Source: an uncultured bacterium
GTDB taxonomy: Bacteria > Verrucomicrobiota > Kiritimatiellia > CAIKKV01 > CALHGX01
NCBI GenBank assembly: GCA_938031185.1
Contig: CALHGX010000026.1
Coordinates: 1 to 59,715 of the forward strand
Direction of reading: 5' to 3'
Length of the DNA: 59,715 nt
Shown here: positions 1 to 8,871 of the stretch, in pieces
Layout: every line of letters begins with the position of its first letter
How positions within the stretch are numbered: the stretch's first letter is position 1
Notes under the pieces: generated by a model
What the model saw: the letters and a program-made list of their open reading frames with translations, nothing else
Told to the model about the DNA's origin: nothing
The model's database searches: none
Program-made: the position numbers and the translations under genes

Positions 1-1
1 C

Positions 2-1558
2 AAATTCGTCGCCGCCAATACGCTGATTGGGATCGAGCGGCCCAAACAGATGCTCCTGCGCAACCCGGAGATTGATCGGAAAGAGGCCGAACTGCGCAAG
101 GTGCGCGAGCAGCATTTTACCGCCAAGACGCCCAAGGCCAAAGCCCGCTGCCGGGAACAGGACAGGAAACTCCGCGCCGAAATCGCCGAATTGCTCAAGA
201 CCGACGGCTGGGACACCACCACAGCCAGACAGCTCGCCGCCTGGGACCCCTACGACCAGAACGCCTCCTCCCCCTTCTTCGACCCGGAATGGATGTTCGG
301 CGTGCGGGACGGGTTCGATGTCGTCATTGGGAATCCGCCGTATCTCAACGTCGAGTTGGTGGACGCTGCGCAGAAAGCCTACTACGCCGCCCACTACGCG
401 ACTTTCTTCAAGCGCTACGACGTTTTCGGCTTGTTCTATGAGGCCGGACTGACCCGACTGGGCGGATCGCAGGCAATGGTTGCGTTCATTGTGCCCCAGC
501 AGATTGCCAACAACTTGTCCTACAGAAAGCTCCGCGATGTTATTCTCTCCAAAGGATGGCTACGGGAGGTGCTGTATTTGGGCGACAAGATATTCGAGGC
601 CGCCAACAACGATGTCTGCGTGTTGTTCCTGAACAAGAGAAGCAGCCGGAGGATCCGGCTCGTGCAGGCAATGGATTTTGATCGCCGCACAATGACCGAA
701 GTGCCAGCCGATCATTTCACCCGCTACGGAAACGTCATCAGTTTCTCCGCAGAGGCGGGCGGCGAAGCCGTCTTCGCGAAGGTGTTCTCGGGCGACCGAT
801 GGAAGATCAAAGATCGGTTCTCGGTATTTCAGGGAATCGTGACGGGAAACAACGATGCCTTCCTGCCGACCGCCGAACAAATACGGGAAGCGAAAATCGA
901 AAAGGAATTGCTTCACCCCGTGTTGCTTGGCCGTGACTTCGAGAAATGGGCAATCCGAAGCACAGAACGGCGTATCATCTACATCAACAGCGGCATGGAC
1001 ATCAAGCTATACCCTAACGCAGAGAAGTGGCTGGCTCAATTCCGACCGGCACTCAAGAAACGTCGTGAATGTGTCAACGGCGTGATCCCCTGGTTTTCGC
1101 TGCAATGGCCCCGCGTGCAGGCCGAACTCGACCGGGCACCGAAGATTCTGGTGCAGGGCACTCGGAATCCTCGGCTTGAGACACGCGTTGTGGCTACGAT
1201 GGACGAGCAATGCATTTACGGCACACAGGGGCTTAACTTCATTGCCCCTCGCGACGCCGACGCTCCCATCTACTTCCTGCTGGCGGTATTGAACTCGAGG
1301 CTGATCAACCACTTGTATGCCACGAAGTTCCTGAATGTTGCGGTCAAGGCCGAGTATCTCAAAGACACACCGCTTCCACGCGCCGAGCCGCGGGACGAGG
1401 AGACTCTGGATACTCACGCCCGCCGCATCCTCGCCGCCAAGAAAGCCGACCCCAGCGCGGACACGTCGGCGTGGGAGCGGGAGATAGACGAGATCGTGTA
1501 TCGGCTGTACGGGCTGACGGAGGAGGAGATCAGGATTGTGGAAGGCGTGCGGAAATGA
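2..1558 (+). CDS. Eco57I-like N6-adenine DNA methyltransferase (5'-truncated by window edge)
   Basis: The reading frame is open from the first bases, so the true start lies upstream; about 518 C-terminal residues are seen. It carries the N6-adenine methyltransferase motif IV as GNPPYLNV inside FDVVIGNPPY. The downstream part looks like the target-recognition half of Eco57I/type IIG-like enzymes (TaqI-like specificity region), with the family-typical end ...YRLYGLTEEEI.... Expected role: methylation of host DNA in a restriction or BREX-like defence system. The stop overlaps the next start (ATGA at 1555-1558). The PLD-SNF2 helicase at 5140 is the probable functional partner. Whether the missing N-terminus has a nuclease domain cannot be seen. 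Confidence 0.85.
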   Translation, partial: KFVAANTLIGIERPKQMLLRNPEIDRKEAELRKVREQHFTAKTPKAKARCREQDRKLRAEIAELLKTDGWDTTTARQLAAWDPYDQNASSPFFDPEWMFGVRDGFDVVIGNPPYLNVELVDAAQKAYYAAHYATFFKRYDVFGLFYEAGLTRLGGSQAMVAFIVPQQIANNLSYRKLRDVILSKGWLREVLYLGDKIFEAANNDVCVLFLNKRSSRRIRLVQAMDFDRRTMTEVPADHFTRYGNVISFSAEAGGEAVFAKVFSGDRWKIKDRFSVFQGIVTGNNDAFLPTAEQIREAKIEKELLHPVLLGRDFEKWAIRSTERRIIYINSGMDIKLYPNAEKWLAQFRPALKKRRECVNGVIPWFSLQWPRVQAELDRAPKILVQGTRNPRLETRVVATMDEQCIYGTQGLNFIAPRDADAPIYFLLAVLNSRLINHLYATKFLNVAVKAEYLKDTPLPRAEPRDEETLDTHARRILAAKKADPSADTSAWEREIDEIVYRLYGLTEEEIRIVEGVRK

Positions 1559-2151
1559 GTGGGGAAGAGAGAAAAATGTCGGACGGGTCGGACACCAAGG
1601 GCCGGTTGATCCCGAAATACGGCGGCTACCGCAAACTGCGTTCGTTTCAGACCGCGCAACTGGTCTATGACGGCACGGTGGTGTTCTGCAACCGCTTCGT
1701 GGACCGGCGCTCGCGCACCCACGATCAGATGGTGCAGGCGGCGCGGTCGGGCGTGCAGAACATCGCCGAAGGCAGCGTGGCCTCCGCGACCTCCAAGAAA
1801 ACCGAACTCAAGCTCACGGGCGTGGCGAAGGCCAGCCTGGAGGAACTCCTGCTCGACTTCGAGGATTTCCTGCGGCAGCGCGGACTGCGCCTCTGGCATA
1901 AGGATTCGCCCGAGGCGCTGGCGGTTCGGAACCGGTTTCGGTCGGACAGGTCGGACGGGTCGGACAGGTCGGGCAAGAACGACTGGTCCGACGATCCCGA
2001 AATTGCCGCCAACACGCTGATCTGCCTGATCCACCAGGCCACCTACCTGTTGCGGCGGCAACTGGAGAACCTGGAGCGGCAATTTCTGACCGAAGGCGGG
2101 TTCACGGAGCGACTCTACCGGGAGCGCAGCGCGGCGAGGGGCGGCGCATAG
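1555..2151 (+). CDS. four-helix-bundle protein (23S rRNA IVS-like family)
   Basis: About 198 residues. I chose the ATG at 1555, which overlaps the methyltransferase stop by 4 bp, over in-frame codons further upstream. The core (FQTAQLVYDGTVVFCNRF ... QAARSGVQNIAEGS ... ELKLTGVAKASLEELLLD) matches the four-helix-bundle/IVS family, whose biochemical role is not established. Family members are often found as hitchhikers in rRNA intervening sequences or near defence genes. An SD/R/G-rich insert near residues 129-141 is encoded by 9-bp tandem repeats, and the same 9-mer occurs twice near the start codon. Its position between methyltransferase and helicase suggests it is a passenger rather than a core subunit. 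Confidence 0.75.
   Translation: MSGEERKMSDGSDTKGRLIPKYGGYRKLRSFQTAQLVYDGTVVFCNRFVDRRSRTHDQMVQAARSGVQNIAEGSVASATSKKTELKLTGVAKASLEELLLDFEDFLRQRGLRLWHKDSPEALAVRNRFRSDRSDGSDRSGKNDWSDDPEIAANTLICLIHQATYLLRRQLENLERQFLTEGGFTERLYRERSAARGGA
1941..1976 (+). repeat. four tandem 9-bp units (GTCGGACRG type) inside the four-helix-bundle gene
   Basis: Units read GTCGGACAG, GTCGGACGG, GTCGGACAG and GTCGGGCAA, in frame and coding RSD/GSD residues. Two more units of the same 9-mer lie at 1578-1595 near the start codon. Nine is a multiple of three, so copy-number change would lengthen the linker without a frameshift. Confidence 0.8.
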
Positions 2152-2188
2152 GGCAGGTCATCCGCGACAGCGCCGAAGGCAACGTCGC

Positions 2189-2217
2189 TTGCATTTGGTG
2201 ACACCATGTGAAAATAC
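2189..2217 (+). promoter_or_regulatory. possible promoter with operator-like palindrome
   Basis: TTGCAT at 2189-2194 and AAATAC at 2212-2217 are 17 bp apart. Between them lies the palindrome TGGTG-A-CACCA (2196-2206). This would drive the decayed ATPase from the ATG at 2226. Read by eye only. Confidence 0.3.
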
Positions 2218-3002
2218 GCCTGCATATGGTCAAGCGACATTACTGGCTGGAGCGTATTGAGCAGGTGTGGCGCAAGCGGAGCGTGATCTGGCTGTCCGGC
2301 GCGCGGAGGGTCGGCAAGACCGTGTTGTGCCAGTCGTTGCCCGGCGCGGAGTATTTCGACTGCGAACGGCCACGCGTCCGGCGTCAATGGACGCCCCGGA
2401 ATTCTTCCTCGAAGGCCTGCGCGGCAAACGCGTGGCGCTGGACGAGATTCATCGGCTGGAACGTCCTTCCGAGCTGTTGAAGATCGCGGCGGATCATTTC
2501 CCCGAGGTGAAGATCATTGCCACCGGCTCTTCCAGTTTGGGCGCCTCATCAAAATTCGGCGATACGCTGACCGGCCGAAAAACGGATATTCGGCTGACGC
2601 CGATGATCCTGGCCGACCTGAAAGATTTCTGGAACACGGACCTTGCCCATCGCATGCTCCACGGCGGGCTGCCGCCGTTTTTTCCTGGCAGACTCTCCAC
2701 CCGACGCCGAAATCCAGGCGCGGCTGGACTCCTTTCAGATTGGCTACTGGCGGGACAAACGGGGGCATGAGGTGGATTTCGTGCCGGCGCGCCGCGGTCA
2801 GAATCCCGCGGCCATTGAGTGTAAGTGGACCGCGGATCGCTTCGATCCCCGGTCCCTCCTGTCGTTTCGACAAGCCTACCCGAAGGGCAGAAATTTCATC
2901 GTGGCGCACGACGTGGAACGCGCCTACTCGCGGCGTTTCGGTGAAGTGGAAGCCACGCTGACTTCGCTCCAGGCCTTACCCGGACTGCTTCAAGAAGAAT
3001 GA
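2208..3002 (+). pseudogene. AAA ATPase / DUF4143-type protein, frameshifted and internally deleted
   Basis: Three reading frames carry consecutive pieces of one protein. The first has MVKRHYWLERIEQVW...SGARRVGKT (Walker A, ATG 2226 or GTG 2208). A second, entered near 2390, has APEFFLEGLRGKRVALDEIHR (Walker B) and ATGSSSL. A third, entered near 2690, has the C-terminal piece GYWRDKRGHEVDFV, the nuclease-like fold typical of DUF4143 proteins. Total length is about 265 codons against roughly 380-400 for intact family members, so the middle is missing. These ATPases are common, poorly understood accessory genes in bacteria and archaea. It is almost certainly non-functional here. Confidence 0.8.
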
Positions 3003-3008
3003 TTCGCC

Positions 3009-3215
3009 ATGCGCACACACGACATCATAGACAATCGTACCGAGAAACTGATTGACCATCTCAATCAGATTCTCGGTACGAGCGGGCGTGCCCGCTTTGC
3101 GGTCGGCTATCTGTTTCTTACCGGTCTGACGAGCGTTGCAAAGCGCCTTCTCAACCTGAAAGAACTCCGGTTGCTGATCGGCAACACGACCAACAAGGAA
3201 ACCATTGAGCTACCG
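3009..3215 (+). repeat. direct repeat, copy 1 (helicase 5' end)
   Basis: About 207 bp aligned to 5140-5346 without gaps, with roughly 15 mismatches counted by eye (~93% identity). The two copies bracket the AbiE toxin-antitoxin pair. Confidence 0.85.
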
Positions 3216-3344
3216 GCTGATGTGTTGGCGTACCCGGTCAAACAGGCGTTGCTGGCGCAGAAAGGTCTAATTCCCGATCCGGGTGATGTGTTTGGGAAGA
3301 AAGTTTACGAGGAGGAGATCGGGATTGTGGAAGGCGCCAGGTGA
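3009..3344 (+). pseudogene. chimeric fragment: N-terminus of PLD-SNF2 helicase plus foreign tail
   Basis: Residues 1-69 match the N-terminus of the protein starting at 5140 (THDIIDNRTEKLIDHLN..., LTSVAKRLLNLKELRLLIG). After that the sequence diverges into an unrelated stretch. The end, EEEIGIVEGAR, resembles the end of the methyltransferase at 1558 (EEEIRIVEGVRK), and the DNA there is alike too. No PLD HKD motif or helicase motif is present. It looks like the scar of recombination between related restriction systems, although a 111-codon ORF remains open. Confidence 0.7.
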
Positions 3345-3419
3345 AGGGATCCGCCGCATCAAAAGGAGCGTTTTTGGGGTTTGCATCGGTAGATTTATTC
3401 CTGTAAAAGATAATGCCGC

Positions 3420-4253
3420 GTGAAGGCATTAGTGAATACAAAGCTAATAAGATCGCAGAAGGGGCGGCTGGGGAACCTGGAGCAGCGGTTCCTCGCGTAT
3501 GCCCAGTTCAAAAAGCTGTCGCTGGTCCGGTTCGGGCAGTTGCGGGAAGCGCTGGAGCTGACGGCCGAACAAGAGCGCAAACTGCTTTCCCGGTTGGCGC
3601 GGGGCGGGACCATTGTTCGCCTCAAGCGGGGGGTGTATCTGGTCCCCCCCCAGTTGCCGCTGGGCGGGGTTTGGAATCCGGGCGAGGAAGTCATTCTGCG
3701 GGAGTTGATGCGCGCGTGCAACAACGGGCGGTGCCAATTCTGCGGATGGACGGTTTTCAACCGATACGGATTCACCGAACAGGTCCCCGCTCGCATCACG
3801 GTCTATAATAACCGCATCTATGGGCCCCGCGTTATCGGCGGCCGGGAGTTCACGTTCATCAAGGTTCCCGACCGCCGACTGGGCGGAACGGAGAAAGCCG
3901 CCGCGCCCAACAGCCCGGAAAGCCTCATGCCCACCAAAGCCCGAGCGCTGGTGGATGCGGTGCTTGAATGGTCGCGATTTGGAACGCTGCCCAAAGCGTT
4001 CGGATGGATTCGCGAGACGGTGGCCGCAGATCGCAGGATGGCGGCGGGTATTGCGGAAGCCGCTCGCCGTTTCGGCAATCAGGGGGCGATCCGGCGCATC
4101 GGATATGTGCTGGAGAAAGCCGGACTTTCAACTTCCATGAGGGAAAAGCTCCGTAGCGCTTTGCGCAGCAAGACCTCGGTCATTCCGCTGGTGCCCGGCC
4201 GTCCCGCGCGCGGACGGGTCTGCGCCGACTGGGGAATCGTAGACAATGAATGA
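3420..4253 (+). CDS. abiEi: AbiEi-like antitoxin of a type IV toxin-antitoxin system
   Basis: 277 residues from GTG 3420. The N-terminal winged-helix region (LSLVRFGQLREALELTAEQ ... LARGGTIVRLKRGVYLV) is the AbiEi antitoxin DNA-binding domain. The rest matches the longer AbiEi-type proteins (NRYGFTEQVPARITVYNN). Known role of the family: the antitoxin represses its own operon and counters the AbiEii nucleotidyltransferase without direct binding, giving abortive phage defence. It overlaps the toxin gene by 8 bp (ATGAATGA at 4246-4253), which is typical of this operon. An alternative GTG start lies 12 bp downstream. Confidence 0.85.
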   Translation: MKALVNTKLIRSQKGRLGNLEQRFLAYAQFKKLSLVRFGQLREALELTAEQERKLLSRLARGGTIVRLKRGVYLVPPQLPLGGVWNPGEEVILRELMRACNNGRCQFCGWTVFNRYGFTEQVPARITVYNNRIYGPRVIGGREFTFIKVPDRRLGGTEKAAAPNSPESLMPTKARALVDAVLEWSRFGTLPKAFGWIRETVAADRRMAAGIAEAARRFGNQGAIRRIGYVLEKAGLSTSMREKLRSALRSKTSVIPLVPGRPARGRVCADWGIVDNE

Positions 4254-5136
4254 CATCCTCCAGACGGCGACCAAGTGGCTGAGCGATGCCGAATTGTTCC
4301 GGCAGGCGGTGGAGCGGACCGCTCGGGATCACGGGTTTGCCGGAGATCTGGTCGAAAAAGATGTTTTTTGTACATTGGCGCTGGCGGTTCTTTCGGCAAA
4401 CGCGCCGGAGTCGCTGGTATTCAAGGGTGGAACCTGTTTGAGCAAAGTGTACACGGACTTTTATCGCCTCAGCGAAGACTTGGATTTTGCGATCTCGGTG
4501 CCGCTGTCATCGTCCCGCGCCGAGCGGAGCCGTCTCATGGAGCCCTTCAAGGCTCTGTGCGACAGCATCCCAGCCCGCTGTCCTCACCTGGCCGTGCTCG
4601 ATCCCTTGCGTGGCGCGAATCAGTCCAGGCAGTATATTCAGACGCTGGGGTATTCGTCGCGGATTACCGGCAGGACGGCACAGATCAAGGTGGAATTCGG
4701 ACTGCGGGACCCCACTCTGTTGCCGCCCTGGGTTCAACCGGCCGGCACCTTGCTGGTAAGTCCTTTGACCGGCAGACCTGTCTTCCCCTCGTTTCCCGTT
4801 CGGGTCATGGCTCTCGAGGAGGTGTGGAGCGAAAAGATACGAGCGGCGCTTTGCCGGCAGGAGCCCGCGATCCGCGACTTCTTCGACTTGGACTTTGCCT
4901 CACGGACCAAGCGGTTGGACGCGACCGCCCCTGATCTCATCGCCCTGGTCAAACGAAAACTCGCGGTGCCGGGAAACGGACCTTTGCGATTGACCGATGA
5001 GCGGCGCGCGGAATTGGAACGTCAGAAGGAGACCGAATTGAAGCCGGTGCTGCGCGCTCGCGATTTCGAGCGCTTTGACCTGGACCGGATCTGGACGTCG
5101 CTGTTGGCGCTGGCGCAGCGCCTGGAGGAGTCGTGA
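4246..5136 (+). CDS. abiEii: AbiEii/AbiGii-family nucleotidyltransferase toxin
   Basis: 296 residues. The minimal nucleotidyltransferase signature is clear near residues 59-82: FKGGTCLSK followed by RLSEDLDFAI, giving the GG...S and DxD metal-binding features. A C-terminal basic region (LEEVWSEKIRAALCRQEPAIRDFFD) is conserved in the family. Known relatives are nucleotidyltransferase toxins, some of which add nucleotides to tRNA acceptor ends. Paired with AbiEi just upstream, it forms an intact type IV module. The stop lies 3 bp before the helicase start, so the cassette ends exactly at the second copy of the direct repeat. Confidence 0.9.
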   Translation: MNDILQTATKWLSDAELFRQAVERTARDHGFAGDLVEKDVFCTLALAVLSANAPESLVFKGGTCLSKVYTDFYRLSEDLDFAISVPLSSSRAERSRLMEPFKALCDSIPARCPHLAVLDPLRGANQSRQYIQTLGYSSRITGRTAQIKVEFGLRDPTLLPPWVQPAGTLLVSPLTGRPVFPSFPVRVMALEEVWSEKIRAALCRQEPAIRDFFDLDFASRTKRLDATAPDLIALVKRKLAVPGNGPLRLTDERRAELERQKETELKPVLRARDFERFDLDRIWTSLLALAQRLEES

Positions 5137-5139
5137 CCC

Positions 5140-5346
5140 ATGCCTACACACGACATCATAGACAATCGCACCGAGAAACTGATTGACCATCTGAATCGGA
5201 TTCTCGGTACGAGCGAGCGTGCCCGTTTTGCGGTCGGCTATCTGTTTCTTTCCGGCCTGACGAGCGTGGCAAAGCGACTTCTCAACCTGAAAGAACTCCG
5301 GTTGCTGATCGGCAACACGACGAACAAGGAAACCGTTGAACTGTTG
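5140..5346 (+). repeat. direct repeat, copy 2 (helicase 5' end)
   Basis: Partner of 3009-3215. Recombination between the copies would delete the AbiE genes and leave one intact helicase start. Confidence 0.85.
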
Positions 5347-8300
5347 GCCGAGGGGTACAAGCGGCTGGACCTGGCCGCCGAGGAAATCGAGAAGCAAGTT
5401 TATCCGAAGCGAACCGAGGCCGGAAAGATGGCTGAGGAAACGGCGGGGAACCTACGCAACGCGGTCGAGTGGATGGACCAGACGGACGAGGCGCAGGAGT
5501 TGATTGCCGGCCTGATCCGTATGATCGAAGAGAAGCGGCTGAAGGTCCGCGTTTACACAAACGGCCGACTGCATGCCAAAGCGTACATTTGCGATTACGG
5601 CAAGGTGTTCGATCCGCTCGGCCATGAAGTCGAACGCCATGAGAAGGGGATTGCGGTGGTCGGCTCCTCGAACCTCACGCTTGCCGGGCTGACCCACAAC
5701 ACCGAGTTGAACGTTCTTGTTCAGGGCAACCAGAACCACAAGGAACTTGTGCGCTGGTTTGACGACCTCTGGAAAGAGGCGCAAGAGTTTGACGAAACGT
5801 TGATCACCGAACTCAAAGAATCCTGGGCGGCGGCCCAAGTCCGGCCTTACGACATCTACATGAAGACGCTCTACGCGCTCGTGCGCGACCGCCTCGAAAG
5901 CGAAGACGAGCAGGAATTGCTTTGGGACGACGACATTTTTCGCAAGTTGGCGAGCTTTCAGAAGGTGGCCGTCCGACAGGCGGTTCAGATGATCCGGGAC
6001 TTCGGCGGGGCGTTCGTGTCCGACGTGGTCGGGCTGGGCAAGAGCTACATCGGCGCGGCCATCGTGAAGCATTTTGAGCGAACCGACCACGCCCGGCCGC
6101 TCATCATGTGCCCGGCGCCGTTGACGGAAATGTGGGAGCGCTACAACGAGGTTTACCAACTCAACGCCCGTGTGCTCTCGATGGGCTATCTGCGGCAAGA
6201 CGAAGAAGAGGGTATCACCCGGTTGCTCAACGACTTCCACTTCAAGGACCGCGATTTTGTCCTTGTGGACGAGAGCCACAACCTTCGGCACCCGGACACT
6301 CAGCGTTACAAGGTCGTTCAGACCTATCTTTCAACCGGGCGGCGGTGCTGTTTCCTGACGGCTACGCCGCGGAACAAGAGCGCGTGGGACGTTTATCACC
6401 AGATCAAACTGTTCCACCAGGATGACCGAACCGACTTGCCCATTGATCCGCCGAACCTGAAGGAATACTTCAAGTTGATCGAAAAGGCGGAGCGGAAGCT
6501 CCCGGACCTGCTGGCGAACATCCTTGTCCGGCGGACGCGCCAGCACATTTTGCGCTGGTATGGCTTTGACGCCGAGACGCACGAGCCGGTTGATCCGACC
6601 CGTTTCCAAGAGTACCTCCAGGGGACGCGAAAGGCTTACGTGATTGTGGGCGGGAAACACCAGTTCTTCCCCAAACGGGAACTGGAAACCATCGAATACA
6701 GCATCGAGGACACGTATCAGGGGCTATATCAGGAGTTGCGCGGCTACCTGGGCAAACCCCGCAAGGGCAAACCGGCGAAGGCTGTACCGGACGGGGAACT
6801 GACCTACGCGCGATATGGACTCTGGCACTATGTTCATCCCGAAAAACAGAAGTGCGAACCGTATGCCAGTCTTCAACGAGCCGGGGCGAACCTGCGCGGT
6901 CTGATGCGCGTTCTGCTCTTCAAGCGGTTTGAATCAAGCGTGTACGCGTTCCGCGAGACCGTCAAACGACTGTTGAAGATTCATCAGTCTTTCATCGCTT
7001 CGCTTGACGCAGGGTTTGTCCCGGCGGGCGAAGACGCCCAGTACATCCTCTATGAAAGCGATGTTCTGGAAGAAGGCGATTTAATGGACACGCTTCGTGA
7101 GGTGTCGAAGCGCTATGATGCACAGGATTTCGACTTGAAACAGCTTCGAACCCATATTGAGCACGATATCGAACTCCTTCAGAAGATTCTCGAACTGGTG
7201 TCACCGATCACGCCGGAAAAGGACGCCAAACTTCAAACACTCAAGCAGCGACTGGCCGACAAGCCGTTGAAAGGTGCAAAACGCCTGATCTTCACCCAAT
7301 ATGCCGACACAGCGAAGTACCTGTTTGCCAATCTGAACCCGGACGGCAAGCGCCCGGATATTGAGGTCATCTTCAGCGGCGACAAGAGTAAAGAGAAGGT
7401 CGTTGGCCGCTTTGCGCCCAAGGCGAACCCGGAATATCGCTTCGCCAAGGACGAAGCGGAGTTAATGACGGTCATTGCAACCGACGTTTTGGCTGAAGGT
7501 CTGAACCTTCAGGATTGCGACAACATCATCAATTACGATCTGCATTGGAATCCCGTCCGTCTGATTCAGCGTTTCGGCCGGATTGACCGTATCGGTTCCG
7601 AGCACGAGCGCATTTTCGGATATAACTTCCTCCCGGAAACGAAACTCGACAAAAACCTCGGTCTACGGGAGAAGCTTCACAATCGCATTCAGGAGATTCA
7701 CGACACGATAGGGGAGGATTCCGAAATTCTCGACTCCAGCGAGAAGCTGAACCCGGAAGCCATGTACGCGATCTATGAAACTCGCGGAGGCGCCCCGGTT
7801 CAGTTGGATCTGTGGGGCGACGCCGACGACGAGTTTCTCGACCTCAACGAGGCCGAGGAAATCTTGCGGCAGTTGCGGAAGGACGATCCCGCGGAATACG
7901 ATCGTATCGCCAATCTTCGAGACGGAATCAGAACGGCGCGGCCGTCGCTCCAACATGGGCTCTACGTTTTCTGCCAAGCCGGACGCTTCCAGCAACTGTT
8001 CCTGCTCGACGAGAAAGGCGCGGTCATTTCCCGCGACGTTCCCAAAGTGGTCGGCGCGGTCAAATGTGCGCCCGATGCGAAGGCCGCTCCATTGCCCGAC
8101 AGATACAATAAGATCGTGATGGCGGTTCAGCGCAAATTCGCAGAAGAGGTGCGCCATCGGGAAGCGGAGCGCTCTTACACGGCCAACCTGACTCACGGCC
8201 AGCTTTATGTCTTGCGGGAGCTCCGAATCCTGTTTGAAGCCACGCAGGACGAGGGCATCAAGCAGAACGTGAACGTTCTGGAGAAGGTCTTCCGAGGTCC

Positions 8301-8487
8301 GCTGACTGGCGCGGTGAAACGAGAGCTTAATCAGCTTCGGCGAAACAGTGTCACGGGCGAAGGACTACTCAAGAACCTGGTACGGATATACGACCAGCAC
8401 AATCTGAAGGATGTTTCCGCTCAACGAAGTCTTGTCATGGCGGATCGCCCAGTTCCCCGCATCATTTGCAGCGAGGCATTTGTTTAG
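5140..8487 (+). CDS. PLD-nuclease/SNF2-helicase fusion, restriction-type
   Basis: 1115 residues. The N-terminal phospholipase-D-like domain has HAKAYI (H145, K147) and GSSNLT (S176, N178), a single HKD half-site that would dimerise to be active. A superfamily 2 SNF2-type helicase follows: motif I DVVGLGKSYIG (~295-304), motif II DESH (377-380), motif III FLTATP (405-410), and motifs V/VI ATDVLAEGLNLQDCDNII and QRFGRIDRIG (~779-815). A long C-terminal region is unassigned. Family context: such proteins accompany Eco57I-like methyltransferases in defence islands, probably as the ATP-dependent translocase/nuclease. The ORF appears intact despite a truncated copy of its 5' end upstream. Confidence 0.85.
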   Translation: MPTHDIIDNRTEKLIDHLNRILGTSERARFAVGYLFLSGLTSVAKRLLNLKELRLLIGNTTNKETVELLAEGYKRLDLAAEEIEKQVYPKRTEAGKMAEETAGNLRNAVEWMDQTDEAQELIAGLIRMIEEKRLKVRVYTNGRLHAKAYICDYGKVFDPLGHEVERHEKGIAVVGSSNLTLAGLTHNTELNVLVQGNQNHKELVRWFDDLWKEAQEFDETLITELKESWAAAQVRPYDIYMKTLYALVRDRLESEDEQELLWDDDIFRKLASFQKVAVRQAVQMIRDFGGAFVSDVVGLGKSYIGAAIVKHFERTDHARPLIMCPAPLTEMWERYNEVYQLNARVLSMGYLRQDEEEGITRLLNDFHFKDRDFVLVDESHNLRHPDTQRYKVVQTYLSTGRRCCFLTATPRNKSAWDVYHQIKLFHQDDRTDLPIDPPNLKEYFKLIEKAERKLPDLLANILVRRTRQHILRWYGFDAETHEPVDPTRFQEYLQGTRKAYVIVGGKHQFFPKRELETIEYSIEDTYQGLYQELRGYLGKPRKGKPAKAVPDGELTYARYGLWHYVHPEKQKCEPYASLQRAGANLRGLMRVLLFKRFESSVYAFRETVKRLLKIHQSFIASLDAGFVPAGEDAQYILYESDVLEEGDLMDTLREVSKRYDAQDFDLKQLRTHIEHDIELLQKILELVSPITPEKDAKLQTLKQRLADKPLKGAKRLIFTQYADTAKYLFANLNPDGKRPDIEVIFSGDKSKEKVVGRFAPKANPEYRFAKDEAELMTVIATDVLAEGLNLQDCDNIINYDLHWNPVRLIQRFGRIDRIGSEHERIFGYNFLPETKLDKNLGLREKLHNRIQEIHDTIGEDSEILDSSEKLNPEAMYAIYETRGGAPVQLDLWGDADDEFLDLNEAEEILRQLRKDDPAEYDRIANLRDGIRTARPSLQHGLYVFCQAGRFQQLFLLDEKGAVISRDVPKVVGAVKCAPDAKAAPLPDRYNKIVMAVQRKFAEEVRHREAERSYTANLTHGQLYVLRELRILFEATQDEGIKQNVNVLEKVFRGPLTGAVKRELNQLRRNSVTGEGLLKNLVRIYDQHNLKDVSAQRSLVMADRPVPRIICSEAFV

Positions 8488-8491
8488 CGGA

Positions 8492-8510
8492 CAAGTGGCT
8501 TCGCCACTTG
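8492..8510 (+). other. perfect 8-bp hairpin after the helicase gene
   Basis: CAAGTGGC-TTC-GCCACTTG, starting 4 bases after the stop. It has a strong stem with a triloop but no downstream T-tract, so intrinsic termination is uncertain. Confidence 0.5.
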
Positions 8511-8871
8511 GACGAAAGAGAAGACGCGCGCGCCCCCACTCGAAGCCCCCCAAAGGCGGGCGGGAAGAGCGCGGCAGAACCGTCTTCGCGAGGCGCTTCG
8601 CCGAGTCAAGACGCCGCGGAGTCGGAGAGCGTTCGGAGAATGGCAGGAGGGCGGAGGCCCGCGTGACCGCCGAAAGCGGCCCAGCGCCGCGAGGTATCCC
8701 GCGACCTCGATACGGACGGCCTATCGCTGGTAGTGCTTTCGAGCGGCGTCCAGGAAGGACGACCATTTTTTCGATCCATTTCTGGCCAAATCTTCCAAGG
8801 TTCGGAAAACGCGCCGTGTCGAGTTCCCCGGCCGGCGAGGGATTTGGGCCGTCATGCCACGAAATAAAAAA
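8511..8871. other. noncoding stretch between defence island and tRNA-Pro
   Basis: About 360 bp of GC-rich DNA. Both strands have long open frames, but none resembles a known protein and they are Arg/Pro/Gly-rich as expected by chance at this base composition. No second hairpin with a T-tract was seen. It lies on the 3' side of the tRNA, where an integrated element boundary could fall. Confidence 0.5.

Noticed and set aside
8492-8510. Intrinsic terminator of the helicase gene
   Set aside because: The hairpin is strong but lacks a T-tract; kept only as a hairpin.
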